DNA of 64,000 nt from Pomphorhynchus laevis. Its lineage: Eukaryota > Acanthocephala > Palaeacanthocephala > Echinorhynchida > Pomphorhynchidae. The translations under genes and the position numbers were made by a program. This document shows positions 44,976-55,870 of this stretch, one piece after another. Each line of letters begins with the position of its first letter. Position 1 is the stretch's first letter. The notes beneath the pieces are model-generated. The model worked only from the letters and a program-made list of their open reading frames with translations, made no database searches and was not told the origin of the DNA. The stretch covers positions 248,001 to 312,000 of the forward strand of contig WNNJ02003440.1 in NCBI GenBank assembly GCA_012934845.2. Reading direction: 5' to 3'.

Positions 44976-46203
44976 GTTATACTATCCCTACATAATTACG
45001 AAACCACTCAATCTCCCCAACCAATACCGCCCTGAGGTTACTTTAGGAGTAGGGATCTATCTGTTCCAGATATCCTAAACTCTAAGGGACCACTTCCAAG
45101 CACCTTCAAATCCAATGCGCCACTCTCCAATTTAGTCTGTCAGCTTTTGACATACAGCCAGAAAAAGGAGGTCGCAATTTCAATGATATTAGCCTCCCAC
45201 GTCAGATGTTGCAAATCGGAAAGCAACGTTTACACAAATATCAAGATCAACATATATCAAGAAAATCACAAATATCAAGATTTTTACATCAACATGAGCA
45301 GTATAGTATTTTTACCTAAAATGAGATTGCTCACTTGTTCTAAATGTTTGCGGCCTATCTCGATTCAAAACGCAATCACCTCCATCTACGAAAAAAGCGC
45401 TTGCGCGTAAAGTCCGCTATCATCTATGTAGGCGATTTTTGATTCGACCGAGTTTTCATGGGTTTGCCAAAGGTCGCTCGGTCTATTCAGCAATTTGTGA
45501 AGTGCATCAGTTTTGTCAGAATAACAGTAATCAGATTGCTGAGGTTGTTTTTACTGATTTTTCAGCTGCATTTGACAGGATCTCCATTCGCTTTGTTATC
45601 TCCTATCTCAGGTCGCTCGAGATGCTCGCGAGAATTGTTAACAGGGTAAAGATTTTGCTGTACACCAAGCGGTTCCAATACGAAGACAGCCCTGATGCAC
45701 GTCAGTTCTATCCTATTACAGGTGTGCCTCAAGGCTCCCCACTTTCTCATACCTTGTACATTGCTACCTCCATTGTTCTATTCAAGGCATTTAAACGTGA
45801 TCATCATCTTGTTGTATATGCTAATGTTACGACATCCCTGTTTTGGGGACGCAGGTGCAAAGATGTAGTAAGGAACTTAAGCTGGTCCTTTTTAAGATTA
45901 AAAGATCATTTAATATCATCCAATCTTATTTTAAAGTCCAACAAATCCCAAGTGGTAGTCTTTCATGACGTCCTTCCCACCGAAAAAGAGCTTACCAGAC
46001 TAGCACTATCTGTACTCTTATCTATTTTGCAGCGCCAACCACTCCCCATCTTCACGAGTCGAGTAAACTATCTTGGGTTCATCGCAACGGTGAATTGGTC
46101 GGCGAAAGCTGACCTGGATAGTTTTAAACGTATCCTGAAGAGAGCTAAGTATGCTATGAAATGGGCCAAGCATCTGTCATTAAATGGGAAACCTAAAGTT
46201 TAA
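44975..46203 (+). pseudogene. LINE A6, family A ORF2 fragment
   Basis: A piece of family A RT, truncated at both ends. It opens in the linker before the RT (YYPYIITKPLNLPNQYRP, corresponding to SLHNYGATQSPQPIPP). It continues LRPISIQNAITSIYEK, FHGFAKGRSVYSA, FTDFSAAFDRI, GVPQGSPLSHTL and ends at LSLNGKPKV. The catalytic YADD is replaced by YANV, so this RT is dead. A foreign insert of about 80 bases (45205-45290) carries a copy of sequence also found just upstream at 44932-44965. Several frame changes occur before 45439; 45439-46203 is open. Confidence 0.75.
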
Positions 46204-46254
46204 ACAAGTTTGAGGAAAATAGATATGCATTAATCATATTAGATTTTATATAGC

Positions 46255-46612
46255 TTATATCAAGGATTATAGGTCATTAGGAGGAACAATCAAAAATGCT
46301 AAATATCCATAAAAATGCTTCGCTCAAGAGTTTAAATTTATTTTTAATATTATTGTGTTGATTTATATCTTTTAATATTTTCGGTCTGATTTTATTTTTA
46401 TAGTAACCTAATTAAAAATATGTATCTATTAAATTATCTAAATGATTTTGAAGAAAGCCTATATCTTTACAAATTTTTGCAATTCTTCAAATTTCATTAT
46501 TTAAAATGAAATTTTCTTAATTATTTAATGTATTATATTTAATATTATGTGGTATGCATGAATGCTCATGCTAAAATATGTTTCTTGTAAATTTAAATGT
46601 CATCTTTATAAT
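46255..46612 (-). repeat. Decayed Penelope-like module and RT end, copy G
   Basis: GGATTATAGGTCATTAGGAGGAAC (in part) near 46262 is a remnant of the module core. It leads straight into RT C-terminal sequence (AAGAGTTTAAATTTATTTTTAATATTATTG), with the core's right half missing. A small internal duplication (AAATTTCATTATTTAAAATGAAATTTTC) forms a short palindrome near 46490-46515. Confidence 0.6.
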
Positions 46613-46737
46613 TTAATGTTCATACCTATTAATGAGGAGCCATTTTTTATTTTCTCTTTTATTCGGCAGCACAGGGCTCTCCGTTATTTTTATTTTAGTA
46701 TTTTTATAGTTTTCTATGTTCTGAATTGATGTTATTT

Positions 46738-46995
46738 CCATTTGTTTCGCTTGGAAATTACAAGATAACGACAATTGACAACAGGGCAAGACTCGATGTA
46801 GTATGTCAAGTAATATTGGGAGAACGTACTGAACGGTCCTATTTGGACGTATCAATCTTTAATGTTCTGTTACCTTCCAATATATCTCGACAATCACGGT
46901 ATTCTAATTACGAAAACCGAAAATACCCGAAATTCGGTAAACGTGTATCTCAGATCGACAAGAGGATATTTATGTCGGTAGCTCAAACATTGTAG
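46738..46995 (+). pseudogene. Family B RLE nuclease fragment, B4
   Basis: The frame reads NRARLDVVCQVILGERTERS, YLDVSIFNV and YENRKYPKFGKRVSQIDKR. This is the C-terminal nuclease of family B (compare RLDIVCSG...ERTFYDVKVF in B2). The RLD and LDVSIF stretches carry the candidate acidic residues of a PD-(D/E)XK-type active site. It is truncated at both ends and has no RT. Confidence 0.65.
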
Positions 46996-47459
46996 GATGT
47001 AGTATAAACGCCGATTTTATCCTAAAAGCAATTGGCAAGAAACTAATGTGATTTAAAAATTTCTTGTTTCAAAAGTTTCCAATCTTTTGTTAGTTTTAAT
47101 TATTTGCAATCATTTGACTTTTTAATATTTTGACTAATTGGAATTTTAGTTAAATTTTATTACTGAAAATAGCTTAATTTCTTTTTTTTACAAAAAATCA
47201 TTTTTGAGTAAAAATGAAAACAAAATTACAGTGCAATAATTAATAATTAATGTCAACTTTCTCATAGGTTAGTCATGATTTACCGTAGCTCGGATGACGA
47301 TGTAAAATCGTTCTCGTCCTTATCGAAAACCTTGAAGGATTCGCAGTATTACACCTCGCTATTAGTTTCCCTCATTTTCGTGACTACATCTTAAGGGATT
47401 CGTTAAAGTCAAAGGTTCACTTGTTCCCCGCGACCACATCGTTGATTGTCTCCTGTAGA
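46996..47459. other. No recognised gene
   Basis: The left part is AT-rich. 47270-47459 has balanced composition and probably belongs to the 3' region of family C copy C2, but I cannot show this. Confidence 0.35.
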
Positions 47460-48545
47460 TCAGTTTCTGCCGTTAATGACGTGAGGTTTTGTCGTCCCAG
47501 GTTTGTGCGATGAAATGACAGGACGTTCTATGTGAACATGTGTGGTACGGGAGGGGACACGATTGCGACTATAGCTACTGCTACTTCGCTGTTTTTCAAT
47601 GAAGCCAAAATCGCTCACGCATTTCCTCGCATTAAGGCCACCGACGCTTCCTGGAATATCCTTGTAGCTGCTATTGAGTAGTGGGTACCTACTATGCAAA
47701 TTTCAAAAGTGGCGATTTTAAAGACCAAAGCCTTGCCCCTGTCGTCCATCCTCCAAAGCTCTCTACTATTGCTGGATTGAAGTTGTAGCCGGCAGGCTAC
47801 ACGCACTTTTATACTTACGTCATTTAACACCTTCTGTGTAAGCATGTGTTGTCGAACCTCCGATTGTTGCGGCCATCGATGTGTAAGTCGGTTGTGTAGG
47901 TTTGTCACCGCGAAATCTTCAGCCTCGGGTGGGTCCCTATTGAGAAGAATATCTACCGATCTCTCCTGTAAGTTTGGTAGGAGGTGACGCATTTCCAACC
48001 CCATGTGCGTCGTCGTTCGCAGCGCAGAGCGAAAGAATTCGTCCCGAATAGCATCATGCCTAAAGCCTCCGAAGCCTCCGAACTGGCAAGTTAGAGCGTG
48101 CGACTCATAACTGACGCCGTGACAGTAGCATCGGCTGCATCTGTAAGCGCTGGGCGTCAATAGAATCCCTAACCACATACAGATTAGGGCGCAAAATTGG
48201 GGTAACGGAAAAGCGGCTCGTGACGCTTCATTGTGAATTAGGTGTAGCCATGCCGATGCGTGCGGTTGGGCGATAGCAAAACACATCGCCCTGTCGAATT
48301 CATTTAATCTGACTTGCAAATTTTCGTAAGTAGTGTTATTAACAATTGAGGATAAGCGGGATTGAGATAAGATCTCCGCATCGGATGCTGGTACATTGGA
48401 TGTGAGGAGTTAATCCGAAAAAGCGGAGTTGAAACCAAGAAAGTGTTAACAAGGGAGACCTGCAACCGAGGCTACTCTTGCGACACTGGCGACGAAAGAC
48501 CTAGTTGAATGGTCGGTCGTTCTTTGTAAACCCAGACCTCCTAGT
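47460..48545 (-). pseudogene. RLE-type RT family C, C-terminal fragment C2
   Basis: The minus strand reads LGGLGLQRTTDHSTRSFVAS (48540s; the GGLG post-RT motif), then AQPHASAWLHL, a Cys/His cluster CSRCYCHGVSYESHALTC, RHDAIRDEFFRSAL and QERSVDILLNRD. In the wider family this stretch follows the RT and forms the RLE-like nuclease; the D of SVDILL fits its first acidic residue. The frame 48319-47615 is open for 234 residues. Breaks occur between 48545 and 48319. The RT itself is absent. Confidence 0.6.
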
Positions 48546-48745
48546 GTTTTATACCAGTGATTTATACCAGTATTAATTTCGATTATCCTACAATATTTTT
48601 TGAAGTGTGCTTTAATTACTGTAAGTATTTTATTCATACAAACAAAGTCAACGTTTACGAATTAACTAATAAATACTAGACGATGTATCAGAATAAAAAA
48701 TATGTCGTTATGAGGAACTGTTATATCATTTAATATTTAAATAAA
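48545..48745 (-). repeat. Penelope-like debris, copy H
   Basis: 48545-48640 is the RT N-terminal region MNKILTVIKAHFKKYCRIIE on the minus strand. It leads directly into a decayed module core (AGACGATGTATCAGAATAAA, GAGGAACTG) at 48658-48740. The RT palm is missing, so this is an internal deletion or a junction of two partial copies. Confidence 0.6.
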
Positions 48746-49011
48746 ATTATCTATTTACATTAATAAATCAAGATCAACTAACTGCTTGAACTATTTGTAA
48801 ACTTGTGGACCATTATTCAGTAATCTAGATTAAATTGAAGTAAGCCATGTTTATTAAACAATTGTTGAATATACTTTAAAAATAAATTTAACTTATTTAA
48901 TTAAGACTAAAAGAGCTTATTGAAATGTTTTTCTTCTTATCGGGTACGATAATAACAGCAATATCAACAAATTATTATAAAAAATATCAAAAAGTTATTG
49001 AAGATACGTGA

Positions 49012-49384
49012 AAATAAATTGCTTAAAAATAATATTTTATTTTGGACAATTAAAATCATCTCAAGTTTTTCGTAAGTAAAGATTCGTGTGTTAATGATTT
49101 TTAATTTTTTATAAAGTATTATATGCTTTATAATTTCAGAAATTGTGATGGCTTTGCTGTTATATCACTTGAATTAATTGTGTTCATAGTCTTATAAAGA
49201 GTAAGAACTTTTATTATCAAATGACTTAAAGAAAATAATAAGAATGAAACTGTAAAATCATAATTCCATTTTTATATCTGGTTAAATTTTTAATTTGCAT
49301 TTCATTTATTTTTGATAAAATAGTAAAATCTTAAGAGAAATAGCGTTCAAACAGTTAAAAACAAATTAAAAGTTATTATTACAA
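49012..49384. repeat. 370-bp direct repeat, left copy
   Basis: It matches 50530-50899 closely along its whole length (for example TTGGACAATTAAAATCATYTC and GATTCGTGTGTTAATGATTT in both). The pair brackets 1.15 kb containing the nuclease fragment B5. Confidence 0.8.
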
Positions 49385-49880
49385 GTTACAGCCTTGAGTC
49401 AGTGTTGCTCATTCCTTATCATGTAGACGAGGTGCTTTGCCTTCAATCCGGCATAATGCAGTCCGTGACATCATCTCACACTATCTTAGCTGCATATCTC
49501 ACGGTGTAGATAGCGAACCTCAGCTAACCGAGGTTCTTGAAAATATTACTTTTTTAACAAATAACAACCCGTGTTCCAAGCGCGCGTATTGACATTGTTT
49601 GTTCCGGGTTACACGGTAGTCGATTTGAGCGAACATTTCTTGATGTTGATGTATTTGCTGTACCTGCTCAATCAAACATATAACAGAAGCCTGAGTCTGT
49701 ATTCGAATACAACGAGAGTCGCAAGAAAGCCAAATACAGTGAGCGAATTGCGCTACTTGAACGAGGGTATTTTATACCTCTTATTTTCTCCACTACGGGA
49801 GGAATTGACATAGAAGCGGAAAGATTAATCAAAACCACGGCTTCAAAACTGACGCATCGGTCAAAGCGTTCTTATCCTGA
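49385..49880 (+). pseudogene. Family B RLE nuclease, B5
   Basis: The best-preserved family B nuclease in the window: VAHSLSCRRGALPSIRHNAV, RDIISHYLS, ARIDIVCSGLHGSRFERTF, LDVDVFAVPAQSNI, then EYNESRKKAKYSERIALLER and FSTTGGIDIEAERLI. The order is Cys/His motif, RH..VRD, RIDIV (acidic), ERTFLDVDVF (acidic) and a basic tail, as in B2 and B6. A frame change before ARIDIV and a stop after QSNI are visible. No RT precedes it; the left junction with the 370-bp repeat is at about 49385. Confidence 0.65.
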
Positions 49881-50280
49881 TCTAGCCATAAAGATAAAAC
49901 GAGACATCAGTTTTGAAATCGCACGATAAGTTTCCTCATGATACGCTCGCCACGTTCCAGCTGTTCCAAACCTATTAATCGTATGAAAACCTACTACAGC
50001 GAGTTTTGCGCTGTGTTCGAAAGTTAATTCTTTTTTCTATTGTAGGTTAACAGCTTTCTGGAGCCTTATAATAATGAATGGCCCATTTGCGGGAACCCCC
50101 TCATGTATAATTTTGTTGTATAATAAATTACTTTTTTTAAAACGTTATAGCCTTGTGTTTGTAGCCTTGTGTTTTCTAGCCAAAAGCACAAGTCTGAATT
50201 TTCCAGCGTAATAACGTGGCTCCGTTCGAAGATTGGAATTGCGCTTGCAAGGTCGATATCACCATGTTTCCGAGCACCGC

Positions 50281-50322
50281 GTTCCATACTCAATGCACCG
50301 TGTTCCATACTCAATGCACCGT
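50281..50322. repeat. 21-bp tandem repeat, two units
   Basis: GTTCCATACTCAATGCACCGT at 50281-50301 and exactly again at 50302-50322. Confidence 0.85.
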
Positions 50323-50529
50323 TACATTCGGTCATAGACATTGAGTTGCAAATAGCACAAAGATCATTATTTTCTTTTAAACATATTGTGAATACGAAAT
50401 ATATGGATTCCCATTTGCGGGAATTTCAAATGTAAATTTATTGAAATAAAAAAATTACAAAAAATAAAATAAAAAAAACATGTTATAGCCAAATGGCTGT
50501 TTCAACTGATCACATAGGAAAAATATGAA

Positions 50530-50899
50530 AGAAATAAATTGAAAAATAAATTTTTTAAAAACAATATTTTATTTTGGACAATTAAAATCATTTCAAGTTT
50601 TTCGTAAGTAAAGATTCGTGTGTTAATGATTTTTAATTTATTATAAAGTATTATATGCTTTTTAATTTTAGAAAATGTGATAGCTTTGCTGTTATATCAC
50701 TTGCATTAATTGTGTTCATAGTCTTATAAAGAAGAACTTTTACCATCAAATGACTTAAAGAAAATAATAAGAGTGGTACTGTAATATTATAATTCTATTG
50801 TTATATCTAGTTAATTTTTTTAATTTGCATTTCTTTTTTTGATAAAATAGTAAAATTTAAAGAGAAATAGCGTTTAAACAGTAAAAACATTGAAATTAG
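50530..50899. repeat. 370-bp direct repeat, right copy
   Basis: The partner of 49012-49384. Downstream (50900-51080) is a short stretch of balanced composition with an open plus frame (SAAPQQTSASVRCRENTGC) that I do not recognise. Confidence 0.8.
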
Positions 50900-51079
50900 T
50901 TGTTCTCAGTGTGCTAGTTGTCAGCTGCTCCCCAGCAAACGTCTGCCTCCGTCAGATGTCGCGAGAACACTGGCTGCGTTTTCTCTATGGATGGCAAACT
51001 CACATTCATGAGTAAAGAGTGCGCCCGATTATTTCCTGAAATGTTTTTCAATCTTCTGCCGATTTCACTGCAAAGAGAT

Positions 51080-51895
51080 TTTGCAGACTTATCCTGTGCA
51101 CCATTGGGTAAGTCTATTGATAATCCTATATCGTCTTATTGTGATTAACGTTGACACGGGAAGCACAATAAGACGATAAAAAGGCAAGTAGGGCAACATC
51201 AATTGTGTTACGAACCCCGATACCCCCATATAATACAGGAAGTGCGGATTGGCGCTATGCTTCCTCTGTTGAGTGGTAGTTAAGAATACGTCAAGATATC
51301 TCCTCGTCATAGAATCCAGCTTTTGCAGATCATCAGGGTGTTCGAAAAATAAGGCTGAGAGTAGTTTGTAAAGAAGCTTGGGCATATATAAGCAGTTTTT
51401 GAATAGGAACAATGCTTCGTGGGCACTAAGCTCACATGAACACTGATCTAGAAACTCCAATTGCGGCAAGATCCCTTTAACTTTCTCTGCACCATTCGCT
51501 GCTAAAAACGCAGCTTCCCAAAAGACTTAGATTGTCGATAGAAATAACATATATCCCTGGGCTAATAAGTTGACATCGTTTAACAATTATCTGACGTTGT
51601 TCCTCATCATGGACATTCATTTGCAACAATTGGCACTTTCGCGAATTCAAGTAGAGACCAAGTTTCAAAAAGTCATTAACTATTTGACTTAGATCAGACT
51701 TTCAAATGGATCACCCCGATGGTTGCGTTATCCAAATACCAGCCGTTAAAGTGCGCCTTAAGTGAGTGTACTAGTAGGTTGACGGCTAGAGCAAAACCTA
51801 TGGGCCCGAGGGGGCTCCTTGTTGCAATCCTGACTCTGGACATATAATTTGGTCTTCATACACGAGTGGGGGTTTTTATCCGTATGCAATGTAAA
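51080..51895 (-). pseudogene. RLE-type RT family C fragment, C3
   Basis: The minus strand reads an interrupted GLQQG..GP motif, AHFNGWYLDNATIG (motif C region), LGLYLNSRKCQLLQ, then HEALFLFKNCLYMPKLLYKL and DSMTRRYLDVFLTTTQ, and finally a weak GGLG-like stretch (MGVSGFVTQLML). It covers the palm end and thumb and overlaps C1 over 51664-51895, with about 90% identity by eye. Frameshifts lie near 51680 and elsewhere. The right edge ends in the fold-back at 51895-51926. Confidence 0.6.
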
Positions 51896-51926
51896 AAAGA
51901 AAGCAAACTTTAGTTTGCTTTCTTTT
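51895..51926. repeat. 15-bp fold-back at a deletion junction
   Basis: AAAAGAAAGCAAACT-tt-AGTTTGCTTTCTTTT. Perfect arms. It replaces about 190 bases present in the paralogous segment (23400-23590). Confidence 0.85.
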
Positions 51927-52324
51927 AAATTAGTTACCTATAATTTTATTTTTATTTAAAAATGATATTTTGTAAAAAATAATTTTAAGTATTTAACGTT
52001 TTTATTTGTAAAAAGTATGTAAAATATAATCTGGAAAATGCTAAAAAACGAATTGTAAAGAAACATCAATTAAATTGATGACTGTCTATCGAATAACAAA
52101 TGTCTTGTTTGCTTGGTGCAATAAAAAGGCGTTTAAAAAAATTTTATTTCACAAAATACTATGTAACGATCCGTTTAATCTAGAAATATTTTTTAGAGAA
52201 ATTAGCTAATACTAAAAAATGAATTTTAATTATTTTTAAATAAAATAAAAGATTAAATAATTTCACTCATATGAACAAATATTGCTTGAAATTTTCAAGT
52301 TTAGACAATATTATGATTATGAAT
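51918..52324. repeat. Non-coding half of a duplicated segment (copy 2)
   Basis: Near-identical to 23599-24004. It ends abruptly where the hairpin-rich element begins. Confidence 0.8.
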
Positions 52325-52326
52325 AT

Positions 52327-53213
52327 AATGTATGTGCATTGTATAAATAGATTATTTAAAAATATTGGAGCTTGATTTGGAAATTACGAACACAAAACAA
52401 TTTGTATAACCTTCGATCTACCCTCTTAAGTCTAAAAGTGTGCAAAGTCTTTATGAATATGCTCGAATCGATCAACAATCAAGCGTCATTCTGAAATAAG
52501 CCATCACTTTGATAGTATTATTAAAGTGTTGTTTGTCATCAACGCGTAATCATTTTCTTAAAGACTTCGCACCCTTTCGCATTAAGTAAAGAATATTATA
52601 ACAGTATTGATCTCCCTTCACCATAGAAAGGAGATTAAGGTTTTTTTGCGCTTCTAAATGATACCCTTTATCGAAGCGCTGGCTATAGAAGCGCTAGCTA
52701 TCGAAACGTCAACCATCTTCTCAAAGACTTCGCTATGTACCCTTTTCCCTTAATGAAGAAATCGGGTGAAACCAGATTTCTTCAGCGCTAAATAAATAGA
52801 CTCAGTTATCAAATCTGATTTGTTCTATAAGTGATAAGGTGGTTCCTCGTGAACCAGCGCTTCGATAATACTATGGAAGCGCTGGTTTATTCAAAATGGT
52901 GCTTGATTTCGGATGGCGTCTCCCTCAGGGGTACATTTAAATACAATAAATTCCCTTTCCATGTTGAAAGGGTATTAAAGGTACACTTAATAACTGGTCT
53001 TCTTTAAGAAGATGCTAACGCGTCGATAACCGGCACTACAATAATATCGAAGAGCTGGATTATCTCATAATTACGATTGATTGCGGATGACGTTGAGTAT
53101 CTTAAAGATCCCCCCTCTTATCTTGGGGGTAGATCGAAGGTTATATAAAGTTCTTTAAATGTGCGTAATTTCTTCCAGTCAAAGTTTCAATATTATTAAT
53201 GCACATATGATTT
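52327..53213. mobile_element. Hairpin-rich element with terminal inverted repeats
   Basis: The terminal inverted repeats run from about 52327-52423 and 53127-53213. The inner 19 bp are perfect (TATAACCTTCGATCTACCC at 52405-52423, reverse complement at 53127-53145); outer blocks include ATGTGCATT, AATATTG and AAATTACG. Between them lie many small hairpins: ATCTCC..GGAGAT, GCGCTTC..GAAGCGC, GAAGAAATC..GATTTCTTC, TGGTTC..GAACCA, CCAGCGCTTC..GAAGCGCTGG and CCCTTTC..GAAAGGG. Short motifs also recur, such as TTCT.AAAGACTTCGC (two copies) and TTGATT.CGGATG.CGT (two copies). No ORF. A non-autonomous DNA transposon is the simplest reading; its family is unknown. Confidence 0.6.
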
Positions 53214-53225
53214 TATAAAATATTT

Positions 53226-54660
53226 TATCAAATCAGCTAACTGAGTCTACGTATTTAATATTATAAAATAAACAAAACATAATAATGCTAAATCAAAATT
53301 TAATAATTAAATAATAAAATAAATAATTGTTATAAGATTTTTTATAATTTAAATCAATTTGAAATAAAAAATTAAAATTTAAATTAAACTTCATTTTTAT
53401 GAATTGACTTATAAATAACAGACGTTGTATCAGAATAAGAATTATAGGTCATCAGGAGGAACTGCTATGCTATCAGGTTTCGGCCCCTAACTCCTCTATA
53501 TATCATAGCAGCGAGGCCAAATACGTGTTAAGGACGTATTTCCTCTGATGAAATTCGATTATATAGTATCTTATTCTAATACAAAGTATATTATTTATTA
53601 TCCATCAATAAAAATTTCCGCTAATGATTTTTTTTATATTATTGTGTTGATTTATACATTTTACTATTTTCTGTTTGATTGTATTTTTATAGTAACCAGT
53701 TTAAAATATGTATCTATTAAATTATTTAGATGATTTTGAAGAAAGCTAATACCATTACATACTGTTGCAATTCTTAAAATTTCATTATTTAATTTCATTA
53801 TCAGGTTTCGGCCCCTAACTTCTCTACCCAACATAGCAGCGGAGCCAAATACGTGTTAAAAACGTATTTCTTCTGATTAAATTTCATTATATAGTATCTT
53901 ATTCAAATACAAAGTATATTATTAAAAATCTTCCGCTAATGATTTTAAATTTATTTTTTATATTATTGTGTTGATTTATATATTTTACTATTTTCTGTTT
54001 GATTGTATTTTTATAATAAAACAAATAATTGTTTTAAGATTTTTTATAATTTAAATCAAGTTAAAATAAAAAATTGAATTTTAAAATAAAAGTCATTTTT
54101 ATGAATTGACTAATAAATAACAGACGTTGTATCAGAATAAGAATTAGAGGTCATCAGGAGGAACTGCTATGCTATCAGGTTTCGGCCCATCACTCCTCTA
54201 CCCAACATAGCAGCGGGGCCAAATATATGCTAATGATGTATTTCCTCTGAAATAACTATCTAGTATCTTATTCAAATACAAAGTATATTATTTAATATCC
54301 AACCATAAAAGTTTCCGCTAATGATTTTAAATTTATTTTTAATATTATTGTGTCGATTTATATATTTTACTATTTTCTGTTTGATTGTATTTTTAATAAT
54401 AAAACAAATAATTGTTTTAAGATTTTTTATAATTTAAATCAAGTTAAAATAAAAAATTGAATTTTAAAATAAAAGTCATTTTTATGAATTGACTAATAAA
54501 TAACAGACGTTGTTTCAGAATAAGGATTAGAGATCATCAGGAGAAACAGCTATGCTATCATGTTTCGGCCCCTAACACTTCTACCCAACATAGCAGCAGG
54601 GCCAAATACCTGTTAAGGACGTATTTCCTCTGATTAAATTTAATTATATAGTATCTTATT
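53226..54660 (-). repeat. Tandem cluster of Penelope-like non-coding modules
   Basis: Four cores follow one another: about 53400-53560, 53795-53885, 54110-54255 and 54500-54640. Each has CGAAA/CTGATGA boxes (minus strand) or part of them, and the CTGCTATG/CATAGCAG and AAATAC.T palindrome elements where present. Between cores lie short pieces of RT C-terminal sequence (TTGTGTTGATTTATA..TTTTACTATTTTCTG). Penelope-like elements are known to lie as partial tandem copies with pseudo-LTRs; this cluster fits that habit. Confidence 0.75.
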
Positions 54661-54675
54661 CTAATACAAAGTATA

Positions 54676-55870
54676 TTATGTATTATCTATCCATAAAAAA
54701 TTGCCACTCAAGAGTTTAAATTTATTCTTTATATTATTGTGTTGATTTATATATTTTACAATTTTCTGTTTGACGGTATTTTTATAGTAACCTAGTTTAA
54801 AATATGCATCTATTAAATTATTTAAATGATTTTGAAGAAAGCCAATATCATTACATATTGTTGAAATTCTTAAAATTTCATTATTTAATGCATTATTTTT
54901 TATATTATATGGTATGCATGATTGCTCATGCAAAAATATGTTTCTTGTAAATTTAGATGTTATCTTTACGATATAAATTAAAAGTAATTTTGATTGATGT
55001 TAATTTTATGTTCATATCTAGATATACACCTTCTTTATCATTAATATTGGTTTTGTTAAGAATAAGGCTTTCTGGATAAATGTGCTCACTAATTGAATAA
55101 AAATTATTAGAATTAAATACACATATATCATTCATATATCGAAACATATATTTCATACCTTTATATAATTTAGATTTATTTTTTACACGGTTATGAACAA
55201 GTTCATATTTTATAAAGCTTAAAAACAAGTCAGCTTTAATTGAGCTACTATTACCACCCATTGGAACACCTTTTACTTGTCTAAATATAGATGTCCCCCT
55301 TTAAATAATTTTGATTTATTAAAATATTTACGGATTCTATTAATTCAATTTTATATATTTATATTTAATTGATGGTTTAATTTTTGTTAGATAGACGTTA
55401 TAGTTATTATAACATATATATGTATTTCGTTTTAATGATTAAAATATTTAAGGATTCTATTAATTCAATTTTATCCATATATTTATATTTACTTGATTGT
55501 TTAATTGTTATTAGATAGGTGTTATAATTATTAAAACATATATACGTATATCTTTTTCCGAATATAAGATTAATTAATTTTACTAACGCTTCTTTAATAT
55601 CTACTAAATCTAGATTTGTATAAAGCGTACTAAAATCGTATGTATTTATATTTTGAAAATTTATTCCTGTTGTTTGTTCAAAAAAATCTTTTGTAGAATT
55701 AATACTGAAATAGTGTTTTATACCAGTATTAATTTCGATTACCTTGCAATATTTTTTAAAGTACGCTTTAATTACTTTAAGTATTTTATTCATATAGACA
55801 GAAAGTGGTTCTAATGTACATTTAAATGCACAACATATGAACCTAGGTTTTATTGGATTTTTATGTAATT
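54676..55870 (-). pseudogene. Penelope-like RT, copy I
   Basis: The pieces on the minus strand, in order, are: 55793-55407 (MNKILKVIKAYFKKYCKVIE, YDFSTLYTNLDLVDIKEALV), a short internal duplication around 55300-55490, 55261-54953 (MGGNSSSIKADLFLSF, RYMNDICVFN, ILNKTN), and 54933-54676 (HEQSCIPYNIKNN to FLWIDNT). The catalytic pair reads MND where copy E has IDD, so this copy is inactive. The 55300-55490 region repeats KYKYMDKIELIESLNILI. Two or more frame changes are present. Confidence 0.7.

Noticed and set aside
49012-50899. LTR retrotransposon with 370-bp LTRs
   Set aside because: The interior holds a piece of a non-LTR RLE nuclease, no gag or pol of LTR type, and no primer-binding site was seen next to the repeats.
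50918-51148. Plus-strand 76-codon frame as a gene
   Set aside because: Composition is balanced, but it is unrecognised, runs into an antisense RT fragment and has no start or splice context that stands out.
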